A DNA stretch of 64,000 nucleotides from NCBI GenBank assembly GCA_029962745.1, contig CM057157.1:20461410-20525409 (forward strand), in the 5' to 3' direction. The notes under the pieces were generated by a model that was given only the letters and a program-made list of their open reading frames with translations, was not told the DNA's origin and searched no databases. The translations under genes and the position numbers were made by a program. The DNA is from Echinometra lucunter. Its lineage: Eukaryota; Echinodermata; Echinoidea; Camarodonta; Echinometridae. Shown here piece after piece: positions 46,385-56,300 of the stretch; within the stretch, counting starts at the first letter, position 1; the number at the start of each line of letters is the position of its first letter.

Positions 46385-47335
46385 ATGTCGCGCACTTCTA
46401 GCAAAATGCGCGCAAGGTATAATACATGTTGTACAGTCTAGCGCGTAGCACAACTGCAATGTGCGAAGCTGGGTACCCACTTTTACGTCATACCTCATAC
46501 TCAATTTTTTTTGGTCAGCTCATAACTTTTCATTAGAAAATTAGCCAAAATGCATTGATTTCGATTGAAAATCATCATATTTTTAATGTCATTCTTCTTA
46601 GAATACTATTCTCGATCATATATCAGAATTTTGTTTGCCAATGTGTTATCACTTTAAGGGATGTTATGGGTATGGAGATGGGGAGGGGCACCCTCAGACC
46701 AGTCTCTGTACATGATGTTTCTTTGTACAAGTTTTGTATAACTTTCCTTAAGTCAGAACAGCCTATTATACTGACAAGCAAATAGAACTTTTATGTTTAC
46801 TACATTTCCTTATTCAGTTGCGTGGCCTCTACAATGACTGTCTAGACATTTTCTGTTGACACTCCAGAGATGTATTTCTTTTGTTTTCATGCTTAACAGT
46901 TTAACGCTTCACATGCTTGTGACATAAATAGATGAATGGTACCATAGTTACCTGAAAACAGCCTTGTTTACACAAGATGTATAAACCCACCCCCCAAAAT
47001 AGTATGACAAGCAAAATGATACTTTACACGTTTTATGCACGTGTAAGGAAAAATGTTTCACAAACAGAAAGAACTAATGAGCCAAAAGATGATGTGTGCA
47101 TACACATAAATCAGGGGGTTCACGGAACCAGGGAGATGCCAGAGACATTTCCTTGAATGGAACCAAACTATGAGTTGGATGATTCAGTATGTCAGGTTTA
47201 ACATTTTCCCCTTTTCTGTTCATCCACTGAGGTTATTTAAGCTGTACACAAAATAATATTATTTTAAGCTGTACACAAAATGAGATTATTTAAGCTGTAC
47301 TAATACATTTGGGCGATTGAGCATACTCCAATAGG
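46385..47335. other. Intron 2, one short tandem repeat
   Basis: TTTAAGCTGTACACAAAAT is repeated three times at 47235-47300. Otherwise nothing seen. Confidence 0.5.
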
Positions 47336-47345
47336 TAAGTAAGAC

Positions 47346-47815
47346 GGCTTTTACTAAACACTCAGGTTGCGGCTCGCTGGGTATGGGGCGCCAAGTGTTA
47401 ACTAAGTTATTTGGTCCAAAACTGCACAATTTAGTGTCAAAAGTTCACTTAAAACTTTATTTCTTTATAGAATTCAGGAACATGAACCATTTCATTACAA
47501 TATGAAATGCAACAGATGATTTTGCAACAAAACCTCCCACCAATATGAATAAACAGACAGGATTTATTATTACGATCTCTCATTAAGTGCTACATGTATA
47601 TTCACTTCGCCCGGGCACTGACTTTGTTTCGTTACAAACACTTTGTGCATAGCAGAGGGCGGGCGAATCAGTTTACCAGAAAATGCTTGTGGGCGTGGCT
47701 ATGAGGGTTTTCGTTATGCTGTACACTGACTATAGTTTTGAACTGCCAAATAACCTAGTTAACACTTGGCGCACCATACCCACTGAGCTACGACCCGAGT
47801 GTTTACTAAAAGCCG
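47346..47815. mobile_element. 470-bp foldback with tRNA-like arms and GTAAGAC target duplication
   Basis: GGCTTTTACTAAACACTC at the left and its inverse at the right; arms extend about 75 bp. GTAAGAC lies at 47339-47345 and 47816-47822, a 7-8 bp target duplication as for hAT-type insertion. Read outward-in, each arm has GTAGCTCAGTGGGTATGG or a close variant, which resembles a tRNA A box. Confidence 0.8.
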
Positions 47816-47822
47816 GTAAGAC

Positions 47823-49020
47823 AAGGGGGAAATGTTTTCCCTGGTAAGGCCTTGAGAGAGATGAAGTGCTGAGTGTCTAGACCTTTGCAGTAATGGTTTC
47901 AACAGCTCCCCAAACACCCAGGGCATGATTCAATAGTTATATATTCAATGTCATGATGTCAAGGGGGAAAAAAAAAACAGAACAGAAGTTGCAATCCATG
48001 TGGTTACAACTCAATAATTTAAAATACAATGATTTTAAATAGGAATGTATTGCACTGTACAACAATGTATATATCTAGTGTACATGCTATTATCAGAAGT
48101 GACATTTGCAAATGATAATTCAAATGAATATTTTATTCAATTGCCAGTAAATCCATGATCTTAGGCATCAAAAAGAACCATGACAATGGTAGAGAAGCAC
48201 ATTTTATTGATATAATATCAATCATTATCATTATCATCTCGAGTGTAGTGTTACTCTTTCATTTAATCATCATTTAATCATCAGTTCTTGATATCATATC
48301 ATACTTCTTCAATTTCCTCATAAACTTTTGCATTAACCCGCTCCAGAGTCCGGACATTTAAATGGAGCAGTACAATACCAGTATGACCCATCCCCATCCC
48401 AATCCCCATCCACCCCCTCCCCCCCAAAAAAAACCTGCTACAGATGGAGGAGGGCAATTATGGGGTCCAGGGTGTTAAAGCGACAGATTGCAAGCCTATC
48501 AATGGAAGAGGAAAATCAGATGGAATCATCTTTGATATAACAGGGACTTCCACTGCATGTGCTATAACACGTGATTCGTACAGGACCACCGCTGAAACTT
48601 TTTCTGTGACGTAAAGACTGCCTTGTTTTCCAAATTTCATGCAGTGGAAAAGCAATAGGAAACACTGAATCAGAGTGGAATAGTAATCACAGGAGGGGGG
48701 AGTGGTCTTTGGGTGCTTATGTTATCTTCTAATTGTCCCAGGAGGTCAATGATCGGATCGCGCCATGAATCTAACCAACCACAAATCAAACCATGTTTCT
48801 ATATACCAAAAGACGTTAAAAGATGGGAGTTGCTGCTACCATCTTTAGAATTCAAGAATAGAAAAGGATAGAGCAATGTCGATCTGGCGCTGCTCAGTGG
48901 CTGCCGGGTCCACGATCAATTGGGCAAAAAGTATTTCCTTTCTCAGACAATAAAATTTGGAGATTTTTTTTTGTTTTGAGATTACGCTAGAAATTTGTTT
49001 GGGTGAATGAGAATGTGACC
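47823..49020. other. Intron 2, nothing recognised
   Basis: No gene or clear repeat. Confidence 0.45.
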
Positions 49021-49022
49021 TG

Positions 49023-49439
49023 TTAACCCATTCGTGACAGAGGTCCACATTTTGTGGTTTGGCCTAATATCTTTTAATGCAAAGCCCTAAAAATCATACA
49101 AAATACATGAGTAGAAAGAGCAAAAAATTCTACACAAACTGTGCCCATTTTGGTTGCATCAATATTCATTGTTTGATGCTCAAATTTTTTTAAAGGAAAA
49201 TAAGCATTAAAATCCTTAAATTGGCAATGTGATAGAAAGTTTGAAATCACCATTTTCCCCTGCAAATTGGCAACTTTTTGACTTATCATCATAATTTCTG
49301 TCAATTTATATTCATTTCTGATACATGACGTTTAATGAATAAAATGTAGCAAAAAAAATAAAAATGTTGGTGTTGCAAATTTGAAGAATAAAAGCTGATC
49401 AAATTAGGCTTTAAATAATTCCTGTCACGAATGGGTTAA
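49023..49439. mobile_element. piggyBac-like TTAA MITE, 417 bp
   Basis: TTAACCCATTCGTGACAG and CTGTCACGAATGGGTTAA ends; the left interior GTCCACATTTTGTGGTTTG matches that of the 2.9-kb element at 10852-10875 (GTCCACGTTTTGTGGTTTG). Confidence 0.88.
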
Positions 49440-49627
49440 TAGTCTACTCACTTACGATTTGTAAAACCCAAAGCATTCGCTTAGCCAACTTTGTCACCTT
49501 TGTGCCATCTGATCTTTCATCATACAGTCTGATGGGCACACACGATGGGCAGGCTTTGTGGCAAACAAGCATTTTGCAAATTCTGTACGATTCCATTTCA
49601 CCATGAGTTCCACATTGAATGAACATT

Positions 49628-50305
49628 TAAAGGGAAAAAAAAAAAGAAATGAGCAAAATCGGTCAAGAATAAGAAAATTACACTTATTTACATTTTCTAG
49701 TAAATTACTCTCGGCTCTGCAAATAGGCAACACTGATGACATCATATGCGAGCAGCTCTCCATTCACTTTGTACATGAAATTTCACATTTTCTCAATTTT
49801 CTTGGAAGTTACGCATTTTCTAACCCCCATAGTCAATGTATGTTCAGAAGAATTGCTTTTTACATAACATACTTTGACTGGGGTGAGAAAATGTGAAATT
49901 TCATGTACAAAGAGCTGCTCGCATATGATGTCATCAGTGTTGCCAATTTGCAGAGCCGAGAGTAATTTACTAGAAAATGTAAATGAGTGTAATTTTCTTA
50001 TTCTTTGACCAATTTCGCTCATTTCTTTTTTAAAGGCCGCCGCACACGACACGCTTTTCTTGCGCTGCGCTCAGCTTATGCTTGAAAATGACGTCATCAA
50101 CCAAGAAATTCAAGCGCAAGCTAGTCTGAAGCCAGTTTAATATGTTGAATTCCTGCGCGTGGATCGCACGCCTCAACTCAGATGCATCAGGTGCAAGAGA
50201 CGCATCCCAAGAAAAGCGTGTCGTGTGCAGTGGTCTTAAAATGCTGTTCAAATTTAACTCCTTTTACTGAAACAGTGACACTTCTGGGGTGGACTTTGCC
50301 TTTAA
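49628..50305. mobile_element. Foldback element, AGTCCACCC type, second copy with nested MITE
   Basis: Same arms as 42983-43548 (AAATGAGCAAAATCGGTCAA, TTTCTAGTAAATTACTCTC). The right arm is split at 50031 by another element and resumes at AAAATGCTGTTCAAATT, ending GGGGTGGACTTTGCCTTTAA. The left tip is decayed. Confidence 0.88.
50036..50234. mobile_element. Nested 200-bp MITE with CGCACACGACACGC ends
   Basis: GCCGCCGCACACGACACGCT and, inverted at the right, AGCGTGTCGTGTGCAGTGG, continuing TTTTCTTG / CAAGAAAA. TTAAA is repeated at both edges. Confidence 0.88.
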
Positions 50306-51050
50306 TGTATGAAGAACTCATTCCACAATATCAATGAAGAGTACAAGGATTTGTATTCTGGTACATAAGGGCATTCCAATACAATGTTTTTGATGCAGAA
50401 ATCAATTATGGGGGATGGGTTAATGTTGGAATACAGAAGTAGTCTACACTGATGTATAGCTGGACTACAGAAAGAGTTAACTTTGTGAGCAGCCTATTTT
50501 AAAAATTCTCAAACTAAGATGAAACACGTGTATGAGTATTTGTACTCAAAAACCCTGAAACCAACCATAATTTGGAATAAAAACCTGTTAGTAAGATGTA
50601 AACTGCAATTTTTTATTATTGGTCTCACAGACAATAAATAAGAGGACCGTTTTGCTCCAGTTCAAAAATACTGTTATCTGCCTCCTTTTGCGTGATACAC
50701 CAATACACACAGTACGGTCCAGTGAGCCATGTGCGCATGTGCACTCCTTACGTCTAGTCTGTGCAACCAACCTGATTATATTTTTCAAACATTGGTTCAC
50801 ATTTCTAATATTTAAAAATACTTCCTGTGGGTATTATACTTTGAAACTTTCATACTGGTAATTATACTATATAGCCTTTATGTTTATCCCATTTTCAAGT
50901 AGCAAAATGAGTTTTTTTTTTTAAATCATAACAATGTTAACCAAGGCCTTTAAATGCCTTTTCCAGTCAAAGATACTGAACATTTATAATGTTCTACAGA
51001 AACTAGGCATGATATACTTTCTCCAGAAGGTATAATTACAGACTTTTGAT
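50306..51050. other. Intron 2, nothing recognised
   Basis: No gene or repeat seen. Confidence 0.45.
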
Positions 51051-51059
51051 GTCAAACGT

Positions 51060-51175
51060 CATCCCCTGCTCCTCCCCCTTCTTTCCCCTTCCTCCTCCTC
51101 CTATCCCCCTCTCCTTCTTTTCCCCCTCCTCCTTATCCTTCCCCTCCCTTAACCCCCCTCCCCACCTTACACACA
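51060..51175. repeat. C/T-rich tract
   Basis: CCCCTCC and CTCCTT runs, nearly free of purines. Confidence 0.8.
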
Positions 51176-51702
51176 AGTCTCCATAGCCTATTGTTGAATC
51201 AGTCCTCCCTTTTTAGAAATAAATTTTCTTACGTCAGCTTTTCATACAGAAATTTCAAATACAATAATCATTTTCACAGTAGCTGAAAAAGGAGGGCAAT
51301 TAAACTGGTAGGAGAGTACCCGTCCTGGTACTGGTTAGCTCTTTAGAAATAGAATGAATGCATGACTTGCATGTATACCACAACTCTATTTAATTTTCAA
51401 GCGATCATTCAATAATAATCTATTATCCCATTGAATACTATGCCCGAGATAACTCGTGTGGGGTCTATGGAAAGTACATGTTATACCAAAAATAAATCGT
51501 GCTCAAAGGGTATAGCCATTGGGCATAGAAAGACGTCAAGTATGGGATCTCATATTTAACAGAGAAAGAACCCTGAAACAGGTTGTATGGAAAGCACATA
51601 ATTGACTTATAAGACATTTGTTCAGAACATTTTTTCATGAAACACTTCATGCCTGAATTAAACAACTGAATATCACTGTGAGTATAGATTTGAATACAGT
51701 CA

Positions 51703-51810
51703 TAAATGAGGACAGCTCAATGGTAGAGCAGTGGTTTTGTAAGTGGAAGATTCTAAGTTCAAAACCAAATCAATGTGCTATTAGCTTTTGGTTAAAGGCA
51801 CTGTAGTTTC
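51703..51810 (+). mobile_element. Decayed tRNA-derived SINE head
   Basis: GACAGCTCAATGGTAGAGCA (A box) and AGTTCAAAACCAA (weak B box), then GCTTTTGGTTAAAGGCACT as body. Confidence 0.6.
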
Positions 51811-51904
51811 CATTCTGTGTGCAGAGCAAGGAGGTATTGTCTCACGTATTGCGCACATGCACAGATTCGCCGGTTCATAAAAACGATGACGATATACAGG
51901 TATA

Positions 51905-52395
51905 TAAGGCACTCTTCAGGCGCTTTTTGGAAGCGAACCGTACCATGCCAACCAATGCCGCGCCAAAGCCTACTGTGCCAGGGTGGTTAGAAAGTGGGCC
52001 TTCGGGTGGTTACTGGGAAGCATACCTCAGAGGTATGTAATCCTTACTGGTTTCCATTCAGTTTCTTGTTGAGGCATGGTGCAGTTCGCTTTGGCACACT
52101 CTGGATCACCTCTCCAGGGCCAGTATTCTGAAAATTGTTTTATCTTTTATCTTATTTTGATTTAAAAAAACCAATCATAAGTATGCCTTTGAAATTTGTT
52201 ATGACAATTAACACAGTGAAGATAAGATAAAAGATAAAACAGTTAGCAGAATACCGCCCCACCGTGACACGCTTCTGGAGCGGCACGGTACGTGTACAGT
52301 TGCTACAGGAGTGTCCAGGCACTTCCTCTGGCACAGTACAGTACCGTTTGGCACGCATACAGTGCGTTTTAAAAGAACGCCTGAACAGGGTCTAT
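51905..52395. mobile_element. Foldback element with AGGCACTCTTCAGGCG / CGCCTGAACAGGG arms, carrying a nested MITE
   Basis: Left CTTCAGGCGCTTTTTGGAAGC and right GTTTTAAAAGAACGCCTGAA, and CACTGTGCCAG-like against CTGGCACAGTA words, form long imperfect arms rich in GGCACAGTAC. Its middle is split by the GGTATTCTG palindrome. Confidence 0.6.
52120..52259. mobile_element. 140-bp palindromic MITE, GGTATTCTG type
   Basis: GGGCCAGTATTCTGAAAATT with GTTTTATCTTTTATCTTAT and, at the right, ATAAGATAAAAGATAAAAC with AGAATACCGCCCC. The ends resemble the 800-bp element at 24805-25601, so it may be a small relative. Confidence 0.8.
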
Positions 52396-52659
52396 GAAAT
52401 GCCCAAGAGTGTTTCTGTCCTTTGCTCCTTCCTTCATGATTTCATTATCTTGAGATTAATTACACAGGGAAAGACATCAAATTAAGAGCCTACCTATATT
52501 AATCATGCTGTATTCTCAGTTAAATGGGTATTACATAAGGCAGAATTTCTTTGATGCAATAAGCATCAAATCGGTAGCTTTACTAAGCTGGCGTAATATT
52601 GAAGCGCTTGAGCACTTTAAGAGGTGGATATGAGTGTGATAAAAATATGCGTTATTTTC

Positions 52660-52743
52660 ATAATTATTATTATCCTCCTCCTCCTCCTCCTCCTCCTCCT
52701 CATCATCATCCTCACCACCATTCGTAGTAGTAGACTATTAGTA

Positions 52744-52786
<43 letters not shown>

Positions 52787-53100
52787 CAGTAGTAGCAGTA
52801 GTAGCAGTAGTAGTAGTAGTAGTAGCAGCAGTAGTAGTAGTAGCAGTAGTAGCAGTAGTAGCAGTAGTAGCAGTAGTAGCAGTAGTAGTAGTAGTAGCAG
52901 CAGTAGTAGTAGTAGCAGCAGCAGTAGTAATAGTAGTAGCAGTAGTAGTAGTTGTTGTAGTTGTAGTAGTAGAAGTAGTATCAATTCAATATCATTACTA
53001 CCATCACCATCAATATTATAATCATTACCATTCTTATCATTATTATCATTATCACTATCATCATTATTATTATCATTATCACCATTACTATTATTAATTT
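52660..53100. repeat. CTC, GTA/GCA and ATC trinucleotide microsatellite
   Basis: (CTC)n, then about 240 bp of AGT/AGC triplets, then mixed ATC/ATT, ending about 85 bp from the signal-peptide exon donor. Confidence 0.97.
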
Positions 53101-53187
53101 ATTAGCAATATCATAATTACTGAATTACTGGATTTCCACTCCAACCTCTGCTTCAAGAGAATAGAAAGGTTATTCAAAACCACTCAC

Positions 53188-53245
53188 CTACACTACACGT
53201 GAAGAGGGAAACAAAAAGAAAAATCACAAATGCAGGAGTTGTCAT
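53188..53245 (-). CDS. Receptor exon 2: signal peptide
   Basis: The ATG at 53245-53243 opens 19 codons (MTTPAFVIFLFVSLF then TCSV) plus one base. That is a short N-region, a hydrophobic core of Val, Ile, Phe and Leu, and a small-residue end, typical of a cleaved secretion signal. Cleavage is likely near CSVG/AQ, just over the exon junction. The donor is G|GTGAGT. Phase 1 fits the first Ig exon 25 kb away, giving a Gly codon at the join. The ORF is far too short to be found by length, so it was found by looking for a phase-matched signal peptide. The very long following intron is the weakest link in the model. Confidence 0.8.
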
Positions 53246-53379
53246 TTTGGAGATATTGTAGACTGATGGCGTGATAGCAGATGACGATGGAACCAGAGGC
53301 TTGACCCACAGACCTGCTCAAGGGGATGGACACCTACAGGCACCGACTATCACTGCTCTAAAGTTCTGGCAGAATACTG
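53246..53379 (-). other. 5' UTR part of exon 2
   Basis: A pyrimidine-rich acceptor (CTTTTCCACAG) precedes 53379 on the minus strand, and the sequence runs without a break to the initiator ATG at 53245-53243. The acceptor is the reason to expect a further upstream non-coding exon. Confidence 0.55.
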
Positions 53380-56300
53380 CTGTGGAAAAGATAAGATGAT
53401 AGAAAAAGAAGATGCCATGACACAATTAATCAGCTAGGATTTGCTCATGCGAGGCAGGATCACTAATAATTCATCAGGCTCCACAACTACATGGCATTCT
53501 AATAGAGCACTTTTCCAAGAAAGCAGTAACCAATTGGGCTAATTTTTCAAGCTTATGTTTTGCTGGAGTATGCGTCAGCCCCATGTAAGACATGAATAAT
53601 AAAACATAAAGAACACGGTGGAACAAACCTAACGACATCAATAACATTACATGCATGTATATACGTGCTTTGACAGTAGAATTACCCCCCATTCAGACTA
53701 CACGAAATTATTGTAATGCTATATGAAAAATTAAAAATTGTGTAGCTGCACAATAAGTAATTAAATTTTCATATAGTCCACAAAACCATGTATAAAAAAA
53801 TATTGTATAGCAAAATTTACATTTGAGCATCATTTCAAATGAAACTTCACAAAGAACCAGCACCCTGTTGTAGTCTGATGGTGATATCTATACCGAATAT
53901 TAAAAGGATAAGCCCCACCAGGCGAATTCTTTTTACGGGTAAAGCATTTTTCCTGGACTGCGTCCACCCTTGCCGTTGCGCGGAGACTGTGACATAATTC
54001 CATAGCACATGTCTTCCTTATTCCGCGTGCCACGCCGACCCTGTCATCGTCATCGACGTCACTAAACCTGATTGGGGAGATTTGGGGGAATGATCAGGCC
54101 AAAAGAATGGCCGCTTTCCGTGGAGACCCACTGCATGCTGACGGCGACAACAGCAGTGCTGTCAGCCGTGCTCCCTCCCCAAATTTACGTCACAGGAAGC
54201 ACCTATCAAGAGATCAGCAACTTCAAAAGGATGAGTATGAACTTGCATTGCGACCGACACGCAGATGATCCGCGTGACCCATCTTACTGTAAACGACGCT
54301 CTGATTTCTTTGTTTACATCATCACGCATGAAAGCCAGCGGCACGTTGAGCCAGCAATGGCAAAAGCTACGTCGTCTGCATAGAGGTTATAGGGCCTAAC
54401 TTATAACTCTGATCGAGGTGAGTATGATTGTAATTACAATTAAATCTCGGGAATTTGAAAACACTATAAAAAGGACTGTAAACAGCTTTTTGTGAAAGAA
54501 CTATAGGAGCACAATACTCTCGAACTGAAGTTTCATTTTCATCGTTGTGAGGTACTGCACATGCAATTTGAGTTTGACCATGGGTGTCGTTCTACTCAAG
54601 ATAGCTCCCGGGCTACTGCCGTGGGCCGTGTCGGATTATGGTGTTCATATTGACCGTGCTTAAACAGCTTAAACAGTTTTAATGCCAAAAATGGATCAAA
54701 TTAAGAAGAATTAAATTTGGTTTTACATAACAATGCAGGAATTTTCTTTTCTGTTCACATTCTGAATACGGTACGGGGGGGGGGGGGGGGGGGGGGTAGG
54801 CTTATATGAGGCCTGTAGATCTCGGGTGCTGCATAGGCTTTCCATTCTCTTCGCATATGGAGTGGATATGGTATGGATGAAACGTAAAATGAATGGTCGA
54901 TAGAATTTCATAAGCTTACTATTTGTGATAACCTCCAAAAAATTTCTTGACAAGCAAAAAAACAAAACGAAACAAGACAAAAAAACAAAACAGAGGAATG
55001 CTGATTATTGGGATTCTTCCTCCAAAATTGTCTGACAGCTATAGAAGAAAAAATTGAATTAAAAAGGTTATCACTTCAACGAGGGGGGGGGGGGGCTCAA
55101 TTTTAAAAAAGGGGGTAAAATGTACATGTATATTTTCCATCAGAAAGGGAAGGGGCATGGACCGGAAAGGCCCCCCCCCCTAAAAAAATCTGTCATTGAA
55201 CTTAATTATAATTCTTTTAACTATTAAAAAATATTAAAAAGAACATAACGTGATAACAGGCATACATGACAACAATATTTCATGAGTTGGTCGATACCGT
55301 TCATAGGCCTAACAATAAAAATAAAAACATAACTGATCAACAGCAACGCTATTTCAGTAAAAATTATATAAGTAGGGAAAGGTAATAAGAAAAAAGAACC
55401 ATTAATTCAAATTATTCACCTAAAATTCAAAAATTGCCAAATTTGTCAATAATATATCACAAATATCACAAATATGTATGTATTTCTTTATCCCATCCCA
55501 TGGATTTTCCAAGGGTCCCACTATTATTCAATAAAACAGCCTCCCCCTTCCTCCTAAAAGAGGCACATTATAATCAGCATTCATCTATCATCTGTGTATT
55601 CAGCAGATCAGAAGCCTAAGTTGTTCCAAAATTTTGTTCCTGGAACCTCAATTGCGCGGGACCCAAACACGCTAGCTGTACAAAAATCATATGACTTGGC
55701 CGCGCCTACAAATCACTGTATGTTGTGTGCATGCTAGCTTATATGACTAATAAAGTGTACATTGGTGTGCTTCAGCGCTGACCTTGACGTAACTTGATAT
55801 GATATGCATGGTGTTGGCTGGCCTCACCGAAACTTCGAACTTAACACAATGTTTCTACAATACATTTAAAGTGTGTTTCACCCCTTGGCTTTAGCTTTAC
55901 ATTCCTTCATACATTTCTTTAATATGAGTTTCATGTAACTTTTCTGTGGCCTGAATAGACAATAACATACAAGACAGGAGCTTGTCATACCATAATTTTT
56001 CTATACGACGGTACATTTGAAAACTCTTCCAACGTATACAAGGAAATATAGCGGTATATATTGCAAAGAACGATGTACACATGTAGAAAGAGATGATTAA
56101 AAAATAAAGCTGGTACCTTGAGCTTAAAAATTCATCAGCACTTGACATTTATGTTTATAATCATTTCCCTTCTGTCACCTTTAGGAGACACTTTTGCAGT
56201 ATCTGTTGGTCCAGAATGTTGGGCAGTAGGCCTACATATCATACATGTACATGAGCAGAAAGGGAAAAGTGCACTGACAAATTTGAGCCCATTCCCATTG

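Noticed and set aside
52624..53097. Val/Leu-rich frames
   Set aside because: AGT/AGC triplet repeat.
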